Shown here: positions 21,818-29,576 of the stretch, piece by piece
Layout of the letters: every line of letters begins with the position of its first letter
Position numbering within the stretch: position 1 is the first letter of the stretch
Notes under the pieces: generated by a model
What the model saw: only the letters and a program-made list of their open reading frames with translations
Told to the model about the DNA's origin: nothing
The model's database searches: none
IMG/VR virus record: IMGVR_UViG_3300037587_000202
Coordinates: 1 to 31,422 of that record
DNA length: 31,422 nucleotides
Reading direction: 5' to 3' (one strand)
Source: a virus
Translations under genes and position numbers: made by a program

Positions 21818-23086
21818 CTACTTCTGTAAATCTTTCTTAAACCCTTTGAGCTCAGCCATCAGCTGCCTGAGTTCTTCGTGATCTTGATTGTCGGTTGGTT
21901 TCTGCTTGACGTCAAGTTTTCCGGCCAGGGTCTTGGCAGCTGACTTTGACATCATGCCGGTATCGCGCAGAAACTTCTCAAGGTCACGCTCTGACCAGGC
22001 TTTGACGTCATCGGCTACAAAATACTGTTTGTCGTCACTGCTGAACGGACTATCGATGCCCATCTTTGCATAATAACGCTCAATGTGGCGGATAACTGTT
22101 GGCCGATCGCCTTCAGGAATGTCGACCCCACCGCGGGCGCCAAGCAATGCCGCAGCTGCTGCAAAGATTCCCCGAGGTACCGCGGTCAAGCGCCCATCGA
22201 TCACATCAGCGATCGGCAATTTGTAGGATCCAAACTGATCTGGTGCCGTCTGGTCAAACCATACAAAGCCCTGGCGATACTTTGAAGTAGGCTGCTCAGT
22301 CGAATCGGTGAACTCACGCACCCGGGAGATAGCTGCATTGGCATCCCATGGGCGGTCTTGTGCAGCCAGCGGCAGGTCTTGGAAAGGTACTGCGGCTTTG
22401 ACTTCGGTGATCCTGGCTTCTGGGTTCATGGGCTCGTCTACGGCTGATCCTTCCCATACGATTGCCTTGCGGATGACTCGAACTCCATTTTCCATAGAAT
22501 CTTCTAATGAAGTAAACCCAATGGAAAAATCAGAAACAACGCCCTGCTTGATTAAAGCAAATAACTCTCGCCCTTGTTGAACCTCGAGATTAATCTCGCC
22601 AACAACGAATAGACCTTTCTCATCCTCTAAAGCAGTTTCAATAGGAAAGCCACCGACTGTGCGACCGTGATGATCCTTGAATCGAATAGGTCGATTGTCA
22701 CGACGGTGCTGCTCAAGAGATTCTAGGAATGCACCAGGGGCGAAACGATCAAACCCGCGATCTATGTCGAACGTCGCAATATGCCCTTTGACGATACCAA
22801 CAGGAACGCCATTGCGCTCGATCTGTTTGAACTCAGCGATATTGCCGCCGACGAATTTAATCTCGCGTGTCATGTTGTCGCCTTTGTCATCCATATTGTC
22901 TCGATCAATTGGTGGTGATGTGACTTCACCGTCCAGAGTGTGGGTGTGATCTCCACCAAGCGGCCCGTTTGACGAGGTGCGATTCCCCGTCACCGTGTGC
23001 CAGTGCAGATTTTCGTCAGCTGGATCCGGTACCGGAGGGCTGGTCTCTGTACCATCTGGCATCAAGTGAATGTGTAAATGGGCCAT
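21818..23086 (-). CDS. Prohead maturation protease (HK97 / U35 family)
   Basis: This is a 422-residue protein from ATG 23086, supported by GGAGG 8 bases upstream; an in-frame TTG at 23101 lies before that site. Residues 1-55 are an unusual His-rich leader (A-H-L-H-I-H-L and G-G-D-H-T-H-T-L-D-G-E). Residues 75-225 are the serine protease: F-A-P-G-A-F, then K-D-H-H-G-R-T-V-G (catalytic His 139 or 140), D-F-S-I-G-F (Ser 188) and W-E-G-S-A-V-D-E-P (Glu 212). Residues 250-350 form an extra domain (K-Y-R-Q-G-F-V-W-F-D, F-G-S-Y-K-L-P-I-A-D-V-I-D-G-R-L-T-A-V-P-R-G-I-F-A-A-A) also seen in other phage proteases. The C-terminus ends in a charged helix that may act as scaffold. It cleaves the capsid delta domain. 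Confidence 0.9.
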   Translation of the reverse strand: MAHLHIHLMPDGTETSPPVPDPADENLHWHTVTGNRTSSNGPLGGDHTHTLDGEVTSPPIDRDNMDDKGDNMTREIKFVGGNIAEFKQIERNGVPVGIVKGHIATFDIDRGFDRFAPGAFLESLEQHRRDNRPIRFKDHHGRTVGGFPIETALEDEKGLFVVGEINLEVQQGRELFALIKQGVVSDFSIGFTSLEDSMENGVRVIRKAIVWEGSAVDEPMNPEARITEVKAAVPFQDLPLAAQDRPWDANAAISRVREFTDSTEQPTSKYRQGFVWFDQTAPDQFGSYKLPIADVIDGRLTAVPRGIFAAAAALLGARGGVDIPEGDRPTVIRHIERYYAKMGIDSPFSSDDKQYFVADDVKAWSERDLEKFLRDTGMMSKSAAKTLAGKLDVKQKPTDNQDHEELRQLMAELKGFKKDLQK

Positions 23087-23090
23087 CGTA

Positions 23091-23975
23091 TCAGCCTCCA
23101 AGGCTTGTTAGTAGTTGCTCGCTCGCTGTTCGATCTGTTCTGGCTTCTTCGCCACGCTGCCTGCGTATTGCGAATACTGACTGCGCATCGATAACACTGC
23201 TGCATCGACAGTTTATAATATTGCCCGCCGATGCGCCAAGGCTACTGTCGCCTGGCCAGCGTAGCAGTTGACCGCCTACGCTGAACGGTTGGTTGAGTGT
23301 GACAACTTGGCTGTCAGCTAGCATGTGAGCCTGCCTGACACGTTCGTCGCCGACTGTAACCCACTCTTTTGTCACTGGCGTTTCGCGCAACGATCCGCCG
23401 GTAACGCTCGGAGGTTGGAATGTCAAAACCTGAGCCTCAGTCGCCTTGGCCGTCTCCGCCGGCGCCTGGGTTTCGAGTGACGCAATGCCCGTGACGCGAC
23501 CTCGTAGCTTGCGACTCAGTATAGCCCCAACACCCAATGCAATCTCTGTCCTGACTTGAGGCCGGCCGGCTGCCGCTTCTTCCTGGCTGACAGCAATGGC
23601 AGTGTCGATCGATGTCTGGATATCGCGCTGATTGGTACCGGTTATGATTTCAGACTGCTCTGGCGCCCGGGTGCCGAAGAATATGGCAAGTGCCGCGGCG
23701 ATGGCTTCAGTTTCGGAATCAGTAGCCTCGATATCGGCCGGCAGTATCTGCGTGATCTGGTCACTGAATTCAGGGCCAACGCGGTCGTAATGTTCTGCGA
23801 GCAACGCTGTGAGCTCTGGCTGCATGTCCGACGCCTGGAATGTCCTCCCAGTCTGAGCGTATTCCTTGACTGTGGCCCGACCTAGCCTGACGTTAAACCG
23901 GCGCATATCCTCAGCCAGCAAACGCTCAAGCTTGAGTTTCTGGGCCAGGTCGCGTCGGGCTTCGTTGGCTGCCAT
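23091..23975 (-). CDS. Mu gpF-like head morphogenesis protein (minor capsid)
   Basis: This is a 294-residue protein. The first ~190 residues are helical. The C-terminal ~90 residues contain the MuF domain: T-K-E-W-V-T-V-G-D-E-R-V-R-Q-A-H, N-Q-P-F-S-V-G-G-Q-L-L-R-W-P-G-D-S-S-L-G-A-S-A-G-N-I-I-N-C-R-C-S. The W-x-x-x-x-D-x-x-V-R-x-x-H and N-C-R-C motifs are diagnostic. MuF proteins are minor head proteins involved in early head assembly, and some carry toxin domains at the C-terminus; none is seen here, as the protein ends about 35 residues after the motif. The start overlaps the upstream stop as TGATG with GGAGGAC before it. Confidence 0.9.
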   Translation of the reverse strand: MAANEARRDLAQKLKLERLLAEDMRRFNVRLGRATVKEYAQTGRTFQASDMQPELTALLAEHYDRVGPEFSDQITQILPADIEATDSETEAIAAALAIFFGTRAPEQSEIITGTNQRDIQTSIDTAIAVSQEEAAAGRPQVRTEIALGVGAILSRKLRGRVTGIASLETQAPAETAKATEAQVLTFQPPSVTGGSLRETPVTKEWVTVGDERVRQAHMLADSQVVTLNQPFSVGGQLLRWPGDSSLGASAGNIINCRCSSVIDAQSVFAIRRQRGEEARTDRTASEQLLTSLGG

Positions 23976-24328
23976 CAGTCCTCCATGAAATTAAACGACA
24001 GGCTATTCTGACCACCCTCACCGTAGCAAATCACGCGGCCCAGCGGATGTGTAGGGTCGTATGCAACCAGAGTTGCTTTCTGCAATCCTTTAAGACCAAC
24101 CAAAGATCCGAAATCAAACACCACTGCACCGTCATTCTGCCAATAAATCTGGCTTGTAGGGCTATCGTCAGAAACATCCACGACCACAGCAGGCTCAACG
24201 AAGTCGCAAACCATGCGAGTCACACCAGACAGAGGATTGGCAACGATATTGCCATCTGGATTCTTGATCTCCACCTGGACAGTCGCCTTATTACTTCGAC
24301 CGGAATATACATTCTCTGTAATAGCCAT
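23975..24328 (-). CDS. Hypothetical beta-rich head-region protein
   Basis: This is a 117-residue protein made mainly of predicted beta strands (K-A-T-V-Q-V-E-I-K-N-P-D-G-N-I-V, T-R-M-V-C-D-F-V-E-P-A-V-V-V-D-V, A-V-V-F-D-F-G-S, K-A-T-L-V-A-Y-D-P-T-H-P-L-G-R-V-I-C-Y). The D-P-T-H-P-L-G-x-V-I/L motif recalls small phage proteins near neck genes, but I recognise no family. It lies in the portal to protease interval, starts 3 bases after the preceding stop and overlaps the MuF gene by TGATG, so it is co-translated with head genes. A structural or assembly role is inferred from context only. Confidence 0.55.
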   Translation of the reverse strand: MAITENVYSGRSNKATVQVEIKNPDGNIVANPLSGVTRMVCDFVEPAVVVDVSDDSPTSQIYWQNDGAVVFDFGSLVGLKGLQKATLVAYDPTHPLGRVICYGEGGQNSLSFNFMED

Positions 24329-24331
24329 CGG

Positions 24332-24967
24332 TTACCCTGCTGTATCGCCTTTGAAGCTTAACACCCCTGTATCATTACTCAGTGAGGCCTGTGATGAGGC
24401 AACCACCCGACGAATCCAGATCGGGAAGGTGTCGGTCGGCGTCATGGTGCCGATGGATAACCCCGTCCCTTCTGATGTCGGACTGGTGAACGATTCACCC
24501 ACCGGTGCAAAGCTCTCATCGGCAACAATCTCAGCAGTGCCGTTCAGCCCCTCACCTGCCAGCGAGATCGCCAGAGTGGTGGTGGCCTCGTTGCTTTTTA
24601 GATAGATCGAGCCGTTTTTATCCCAGTTCTGCAGCCTGAACACGTAGTAATAGCTCGACACGGTGTTATCCAGCGTGAAACTACCCATATAATGCGGTTC
24701 AAACGATCCGCTAGGCGCAGGCTCGGCGTTAGTGCCGTCGGCCTTCGGTCGCAAATGAATCTGAACGTTGTTGTTTTCGGTTGGCGTGCCGGCGGTGATC
24801 TGTAGGCGTGCGTCGAATTCGGGGTAATCCTTCTCTGTGGCGGCCATCAGTGACGCAATGGTGGCGGCCGCGTGTGCCTGTACCTGTACGCCTGCCGTCA
24901 ATGAAATACCGCTGCCAACGACGATCCAGGCGCTGGCGCCGTCCTGTTGTATTACTTCACCGGTCAT
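24332..24967 (-). CDS. Putative structural protein, beta sandwich-like
   Basis: This is a 211-residue, Thr/Ser/Ala-rich protein. The central region (F-D-A-R-L-Q-I-T-A-G-T-P-T-E-N-N-N-V-Q-I-H-L-R-P-K-A-D-G-T, then Y-M-G-S-F-T-L-D-N, then Y-V-F-R-L-Q-N-W-D-K-N-G-S-I-Y-L-K-S-N) has the alternating pattern of an eight-strand beta sandwich. The tail has P-I-W-I-R-R-V-V-A-S-S. Related patterns occur in phage virion surface proteins, but I cannot name a family. The gene lies between a helical protein and a beta-rich one in the portal to MuF interval and overlaps the upstream stop as TGATG. A decoration or neck role is inference from position. Confidence 0.55.
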   Translation of the reverse strand: MTGEVIQQDGASAWIVVGSGISLTAGVQVQAHAAATIASLMAATEKDYPEFDARLQITAGTPTENNNVQIHLRPKADGTNAEPAPSGSFEPHYMGSFTLDNTVSSYYYVFRLQNWDKNGSIYLKSNEATTTLAISLAGEGLNGTAEIVADESFAPVGESFTSPTSEGTGLSIGTMTPTDTFPIWIRRVVASSQASLSNDTGVLSFKGDTAG

Positions 24968-25383
24968 CAGATCTCATCCTTTGCGCGTTTTTCGACGGCT
25001 TTTTTTACCTGAGCGATCGTCAACCCAGGCCATACTTTAACGGGCTCGGATGCCATCGCGAACAGTGCCGTCTTGGCCGGGCCAGAGATAGCCCCAGCAG
25101 CAACTAAACCATCCAGCATCGCCACCACAGCCAGCTCAGATACATCCAGCGATGAGTCCGCACCCTGAACCAATAGCACCGCCATCTCCGCCGCGACCGA
25201 AGTGGCCGACGCAGATTTCAGCGCCAAATAGTCTACGTCGAACTGACCCGCCCACATCCGCAGCTCATTGCCGCTCAATGGCCGGGTGGCCGGTGCCGTC
25301 AGCGCAGACAACTCGGTAAACGCCGCCCGGTAGTCGGCATATCCTGTCGCTGCATCGGCCAGTGCCGGATAATCAACGCTCAT
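24967..25383 (-). CDS. Hypothetical helical head-region protein
   Basis: This is a 138-residue protein from ATG 25383, with GGTGAG 6-8 bases upstream; an ATG 12 bases earlier and a GTG at 25410 are alternatives. The sequence is Ala-rich and helical (A-D-A-A-T-G-Y-A-D-Y-R-A-A-F, A-S-A-T-S-V-A-A-E-M-A-V-L-L-V-Q-G, V-A-M-L-D-G-L-V-A-A-G) and ends in a basic helix (V-K-K-A-V-E-K-R-A-K-D-E). No motif identifies it. It directly follows the portal gene and overlaps the next start by TGATG. Function is unknown; an assembly role is possible. Confidence 0.5.
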   Translation of the reverse strand: MSVDYPALADAATGYADYRAAFTELSALTAPATRPLSGNELRMWAGQFDVDYLALKSASATSVAAEMAVLLVQGADSSLDVSELAVVAMLDGLVAAGAISGPAKTALFAMASEPVKVWPGLTIAQVKKAVEKRAKDEI

Positions 25384-25419
25384 TTCACTCACCATCAGAT
25401 ATGCCCTCACTTTGTTTTT

Positions 25420-26727
25420 TCATTTCTCTGAATCCCTCGCAAGCTCAGTATCACCCTGATCGTCGGTAAACAGATCCGTACCCACTGGAATCAACGTGGC
25501 CGGCATCATGACAGTATCGCCGCCGTCGACAGGCTCTTTGCCGATGAGCCCGCGCATTTCGTTCAGCGTTTCAAGGTTCAAATCTCGGCGCAGCTTGAGC
25601 TCTTCATTCCGACGACTGGCCAGGGCTGTGATCTGGTCCATATCATAGGTCAAACGGACCTTGCTCGGGTCCAACCCATACCGCGGCAACAGGAAATCAG
25701 ACAGGCCGCCAAAGATGCGGTCAGCAAGCGGCAACACGGCGTCGTCATACAATGCTGACTTGGCCTCTTTGTAGTTATTGAACGTGGTGGCGTCTGTGGA
25801 TAGCAACGGAAGCGGGAACTTGTACTGGAGAGCGACAGCTTCCTTGGCCATGGTTTGCAGGTTGGCGAAGTCCATGTCTTTATTATTGGTTCCGAGCTCT
25901 TCGATGCTGAGCTTGCCGCCGGATGTAACCCCGATCTGCCCAGCGTTCCCTGTACCGCCATACTGATCGAGAACCCGTTGCTTGGTAGCCTGGAAATCAT
26001 CGTCAGACAGATCAGCGTCGAAGTTGAACACCAGTGACACCCGGCCCCCATTGGTCAACAGGCTGACGTTGTGGTTGTTGCCTTCGATATGCTGGCGCGC
26101 CTCAGCCGATGCAGACAGCAAAGGCGACTGACCCCTGATCAGAGAGTTGTCTCGCGTTGAGTAGTTCCGGATCTGCTTCAGTTCTGACAGATTGCCGCGT
26201 AGATATCTGACCGACCGGCCACGCTGAACCAGGCTGTATGCTCCGGTCAGACTTTGACCAGACACGATCATCGACGTGGCCAGGCCGTCAGAGCCTTCAT
26301 TGACAGTAACGTTCTTCGGATTTATCGGCTGCAGCTCGAGCGGCGGGCGATTGATATTGCCGATCGCAATCAACTCTGCCTCACCGGTGATCAAATATGC
26401 CTTACCAAGCGCCTCAAGAAACAGGTCTTGACTGAAAAACGGACTCGGTGACTGAAGCAGCTCGAGTACCGGGTGGTCGGTGATGATCTCCGACCCTTCC
26501 TTCAGGACAGGGTTGATCGACGCGAAGGCTTCGGCGATGTAATTAATTGGTATGCTGACGGCGCTGGACTCGTTGTAAAGATTCATCGCAGCGGTAGGCG
26601 TAACGATAGTGCCTTTGGCGCCGAACTTTAGGAAGCTACCAAGCTCTTCCGACAGGCCAAGTACCTTGGTCGAAGACTTGGTCTCAATCTGTTTTTGACC
26701 CCAAGAAGAAGGATTATACCAAGTCAT
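25420..26727 (-). CDS. Portal protein (HK97 family)
   Basis: This is a 435-residue protein. The N-terminus (V-T-P-T-A-A-M-N-L-Y-N-E-S-S-A-V-S-I-P-I-N-Y-I-A-E-A-F-A), then H-P-V-L-E-L-L-Q-S-P-S-P-F-F, then Y-L-I-T-G-E-A-E-L-I-A-I-G-N and P-L-E-L-Q-P-I-N-P-K-N-V-T-V, is the portal wing. G-Q-S-P-L-L-S-A-S-A-E-A, L-L-T-N-G-G-R-V-S-L and E-A-V-A-L-Q-Y-K-F-P-L-P-L-L complete the family pattern, and the C-terminus has the stem/crown helix (L-K-L-R-R-D-L-N-L-E-T-L-N-E-M-R-G-L-I-G). It forms the dodecameric DNA gate. The ATG lies in a copy of a 16-base direct repeat shared with the start of the RyR gene upstream. Confidence 0.92.
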   Translation of the reverse strand: MTWYNPSSWGQKQIETKSSTKVLGLSEELGSFLKFGAKGTIVTPTAAMNLYNESSAVSIPINYIAEAFASINPVLKEGSEIITDHPVLELLQSPSPFFSQDLFLEALGKAYLITGEAELIAIGNINRPPLELQPINPKNVTVNEGSDGLATSMIVSGQSLTGAYSLVQRGRSVRYLRGNLSELKQIRNYSTRDNSLIRGQSPLLSASAEARQHIEGNNHNVSLLTNGGRVSLVFNFDADLSDDDFQATKQRVLDQYGGTGNAGQIGVTSGGKLSIEELGTNNKDMDFANLQTMAKEAVALQYKFPLPLLSTDATTFNNYKEAKSALYDDAVLPLADRIFGGLSDFLLPRYGLDPSKVRLTYDMDQITALASRRNEELKLRRDLNLETLNEMRGLIGKEPVDGGDTVMMPATLIPVGTDLFTDDQGDTELARDSEK

Positions 26728-26739
26728 AGGTCATTATCC
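26724..26739. repeat. Direct repeat copy at portal start
   Basis: TCATAGGTCATTATCC (plus strand) contains the portal ATG complement. It matches 15 of 16 bases with a copy at 27117-27132, 393 bases away, on the other side of the RyR-domain gene. Confidence 0.85.
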
Positions 26740-26769
26740 ATTATCGTCCGCCTAAGCGAATCTCGTTAC

Positions 26770-27120
26770 TTAAGCCATGAACGGTTTTAGGGAGTGGACG
26801 ATTCCGCGAAAAAGCGCGTCTTTAGCTTGCTGCTCCATAGGTAATTCATCAAATGGAACTAAGCAGGGGTGCGTCTTGACGTCTGGGTCTTTAATTTCAC
26901 CAAAAGTCCAACCGTCAGATATTTTATCAGCCGCCCAGTTATCATGACTTGCAGAGTCTCCTGCTTCTGAATTAGCCAGATGGAATTCAACACCAGCAAC
27001 AGCGGATTTTCTTTGCCATTCAGGTGCTTTTTCCCAATACTCTTGGGTGTCATCCCCGTGAGTTTCACATAGCGAGGCGTTTGCTTCATGACAAATTTTT
27101 GCGATATCAAAAATATTCAT
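26770..27120 (-). CDS. RyR-domain protein, probable moron gene
   Basis: This is a 116-residue protein matching the RyR repeat domain found in some phage genomes: I-A-K-I-C-H-E-A-N-A-S-L-C (6-18), Y-W-E-K-A-P-E-W-Q-R-K-S-A-V-A-G-V (28-44), S-H-D-N-W (58-62), D-G-W-T-F-G-E-I-K-D (69-78), K-T-H-P-C-L-V-P-F-D-E-L-P (82-94) and Q-Q-A-K-D-A-L-F-R-G-I-V (97-108). The phage role is unknown; the domain family is linked to ligand binding. It interrupts the usual terminase to portal adjacency, is visibly more AT-rich than its neighbours, and is bracketed by the 16-base direct repeat, all signs of insertion. It keeps a start codon supplied by the repeat itself, with GGAT rather than a strong ribosome site upstream. 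Confidence 0.8.
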   Translation of the reverse strand: MNIFDIAKICHEANASLCETHGDDTQEYWEKAPEWQRKSAVAGVEFHLANSEAGDSASHDNWAADKISDGWTFGEIKDPDVKTHPCLVPFDELPMEQQAKDALFRGIVHSLKPFMA

Positions 27121-27132
27121 AGGTCGTTATCC
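27117..27132. repeat. Direct repeat copy at terminase end / RyR start
   Basis: TCATAGGTCGTTATCC (plus strand) spans the large terminase stop (TAA at 27129-27127) and the RyR gene ATG (27120). It differs from the 26724-26739 copy by one base. Confidence 0.85.
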
Positions 27133-28710
27133 GAAGTGAATTTGGGCTTTGGCAATAGGTGCGTAACACATTATCAACGAATCAGCTAGGTTTGGCGACT
27201 TAATACCACGCTTGGCCATCTTCTTTTTTGATTCTACGATAATTCTGCCCACTTCGTCACTCTCGCGTTTGGGCCTGGACAATTCTGATACCAGTTCTGT
27301 TGCCATCGGCAGGCTGGAAGGGATGCTGATCAACCGTTCATGCGGTATGTCTTTACCTTCAACAACGGCCTTGTATGTATCGTGGAACCGCTCACGAACA
27401 GCCCACCAAGTCTGAGCCTTGACGTTCTTGAACATGTCCCTGTTTTTCTTACCCTCAACGAACTGCTTATCCGGGTTCACAACACCACCACCAGCTGAAA
27501 AACCTTCCACCTTCAGCCTGACGTCCTGGAACTGCTCGAGCTTTGACAGCTCTTTGGTCTTACCCTTGACGCCGGCTCCGACACCAACTGAATCATACAC
27601 CAATCGGTCCAGGGTGTTATCGATCGAGTAATTCCAGGCCTTCTTGGCGGTCTCACTGGTATCACCTTCGGCCCACTGATCAATGTGAGTTATCACCTGG
27701 CCATACATGGCGATCAATGCATTCTTGTCTGAACCCTCGTCGGCAACATCAAGCCCAGCGCGCTTTTCACCGATCGGCTCAAATCCTAGTTTTATATGCG
27801 CGTCGATTGCCGCCCGAACGTATTCTGCCGGGATGAATATATCCTCAACAGCCGCGGCATAATCTCGATCGACCTCCTGAGCGAATACGTGGGTCAATCC
27901 CTGCGAGTCAGCCTTTGCTTTGCGCGCGTCATACCACGCTTGGTCTTTCCCTGGGTGATCGCGCCAGTCCATGATAAACGTCTTCACAGACCCAGATAGG
28001 CGCTTCCTGTGGAACACAGTGCCCTCACCGCAGACAGACGATATATCCACCTGGACGTTCGTGTTATCTCCAAGCGATGCCTCAATGAGCTCTGGTCGTT
28101 CGTAATGCGCCGACTCATCCTTGAAATAAATCGACTTCCGGCCACCACGGCCAATATTGTCGCCGGCCTCACCTGTAATAGTTGATTCGTTCGCCGGGTT
28201 TATGCACTTCATGAAATGCATGTGTTCTTTTTCGCTGAACCCTTTCGGAACAGCGTACCAGGGCAGATGCCTGACGATCATTCGGATTTTTTCGAATATC
28301 GAGTCAGGGTCTCCCAATTTATCGACCAGTTGTTCTTTGCGCGATCCCCATCCAACAGATGACCCGGGTTTATACAGCCACAGCCAGACAGATATCCCAG
28401 CACAGATCCAAGTCGCGCCCATGTCGCGGGATTTTTCAACGAGGCCGTCGTTCTGGCCATCCATTAAATCGCCAAGGACAAACCTGATTAGATCTATCTG
28501 CTTGGGGAACGGGATGAATGGCATCTTGGCCGGCAGGCCCTTTGACGGGTTCCGGGGATCGTAGGTGACGCAGCAGTCACGAATGAAGGTTGCGCAGTCA
28601 TCGGCATAATAAGACGACGCTGTTTCTACTGGAGACGGCGTTGAGTTGATTATTTGCTGAACTTGTTTCCGCCTCTGGAGCTCAGCGCAGAAATTAGGAG
28701 GCCATTCCAT
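27127..28710 (-). CDS. Terminase large subunit
   Basis: This is a 527-residue packaging motor. The ATPase has a Walker A variant (K-S-R-D-M-G-A-T-W at about 93-101, the form common in phage terminases), a Walker B (S-I-Y-F-K-D-E at 193-199) and Q-V-D-I-S-S as a coupling-type motif near 220. The C-terminal nuclease shows A-G-L-D-V-A-D-E-G-S-D-K-N-A (acidic residues at 321-328), V-Y-D-S-V-G-V-G-A-G-V (D373) and A-D-S-L-I-M-C (the last metal-binding Asp). These three acidic positions define the RNase H-like terminase nuclease. The start overlaps the small subunit gene by 17 bases. The packaging type (cos or headful) cannot be read from this window. Confidence 0.93.
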   Translation of the reverse strand: MEWPPNFCAELQRRKQVQQIINSTPSPVETASSYYADDCATFIRDCCVTYDPRNPSKGLPAKMPFIPFPKQIDLIRFVLGDLMDGQNDGLVEKSRDMGATWICAGISVWLWLYKPGSSVGWGSRKEQLVDKLGDPDSIFEKIRMIVRHLPWYAVPKGFSEKEHMHFMKCINPANESTITGEAGDNIGRGGRKSIYFKDESAHYERPELIEASLGDNTNVQVDISSVCGEGTVFHRKRLSGSVKTFIMDWRDHPGKDQAWYDARKAKADSQGLTHVFAQEVDRDYAAAVEDIFIPAEYVRAAIDAHIKLGFEPIGEKRAGLDVADEGSDKNALIAMYGQVITHIDQWAEGDTSETAKKAWNYSIDNTLDRLVYDSVGVGAGVKGKTKELSKLEQFQDVRLKVEGFSAGGGVVNPDKQFVEGKKNRDMFKNVKAQTWWAVRERFHDTYKAVVEGKDIPHERLISIPSSLPMATELVSELSRPKRESDEVGRIIVESKKKMAKRGIKSPNLADSLIMCYAPIAKAQIHFG

Positions 28711-29344
28711 TCTTTTTCAACAGCTCTAGCGCCTGGTCTTTGGTCAGAGAGGCGTCTTCGGTTTTTATGGGTGATCCATCAGGGTCACCGCCAACAGCCA
28801 ACCTGACAGCAGCGTTGTAGCCCTCAAGATCAGCAATCTGCTTCATGCATGCTTTCTGATCATGAATCTTGAATTTTATTCCGTCCTTAGACGCAGTGAT
28901 CTCGCTGATGGCTGCCGTGCCTGCTCCTCCAATTCGAGAAGGGTCTTTCAGCGCCCAAAATGATTGCTTAATTTCCTCACCATCTGGAGTCACAACCATC
29001 ACATCTTCGTTGATATCGACCACGTCGGTGATCTCTGTCCGGGCAAAGCCAGTCAGCCGCTCAAGCATCTCCTGGCGGGTCATAATCGACGGTGCTATGA
29101 GATGAGCGTTGAAAGATTCGATGAAAGCAACCACATTAGGATTGTTTAGGAGCTCTGATGCGCTTGCTCTTTGAGAATTGTCATTCTTGGCTGTTCCTCC
29201 ACCCTGGAGATAAGCATCGATATCTGACAGCCCCTCAAGCGACTTAAGAGCAACGTTTCGCTGTAGCCTAGACCTGAGCTTGCCGAAGAGATCAATCTGC
29301 TCCTGGGTAAGCTCAACCGCTCTGTCACCGATGATTATCTTCAT
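28694..29344 (-). CDS. Terminase small subunit
   Basis: This is a 216-residue protein directly before the large subunit. The N-terminal half is a DNA-binding region of the terminase small type (E-L-T-Q-E-Q-I-D-L-F-G-K-L-R-S-R-L-Q-R-N-V-A-L, A-S-E-L-L-N-N-P-N-V-V-A-F-I-E-S-F). The middle matches the oligomerisation segment (I-M-T-R-Q-E-M-L-E-R-L-T-G-F-A-R-T-E-I-T-D-V-V, L-K-D-P-S, then K-I-H-D-Q-K-A-C-M-K-Q-I-A-D-L-E-G-Y-N). The C-terminus has a helix that may contact the large subunit. It selects phage DNA for packaging. The ribosome site (ACAGGTG, 7 bases from the ATG) lies in a 5-bp hairpin with the end of the preceding gene (29352-29368), which may couple the two. Confidence 0.85.
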   Translation of the reverse strand: MKIIIGDRAVELTQEQIDLFGKLRSRLQRNVALKSLEGLSDIDAYLQGGGTAKNDNSQRASASELLNNPNVVAFIESFNAHLIAPSIMTRQEMLERLTGFARTEITDVVDINEDVMVVTPDGEEIKQSFWALKDPSRIGGAGTAAISEITASKDGIKFKIHDQKACMKQIADLEGYNAAVRLAVGGDPDGSPIKTEDASLTKDQALELLKKNGMAS

Positions 29345-29356
29345 AATGGCACCTGT

Positions 29357-29566
29357 CTAGGCAACAGGCTTAACTGGAGGCTTTGGAGGAACCACAGGCC
29401 TAGCCGTAGTGTTGTACTGAGGCCAGCGCTCCTCTGCAACCCATGTTCTTTCATTGCAATTGACGCAACAGACGTGGTTGACGCTTTCGCCGTGCATTGG
29501 TCTGAATTCAGGCTCTCCGCCTCTACCGCTATTCGCGGACCATTTGTGAACGCATTCGCTCATCAT
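29357..29566 (-). CDS. Small zinc-ribbon-like protein
   Basis: This is a 69-residue protein from ATG 29566, supported by GAGG 8 bases upstream; the longer open frame to 29611 overlaps the previous gene. C5-V-H-K-W and then H-V-C-C-V-N-C-N-E-R-T-W-V provide Cys/His positions for a single zinc site, and the C-terminus is a Pro-rich tail (P-P-K-P-P-V-K-P). Such small zinc-binding proteins are frequent upstream of phage terminases, but I know of no defined role. It overlaps neither neighbour and ends in a hairpin shared with the small terminase ribosome site. Confidence 0.6.
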   Translation of the reverse strand: MMSECVHKWSANSGRGGEPEFRPMHGESVNHVCCVNCNERTWVAEERWPQYNTTARPVVPPKPPVKPVA

Positions 29567-29576
29567 ATCGATTACC

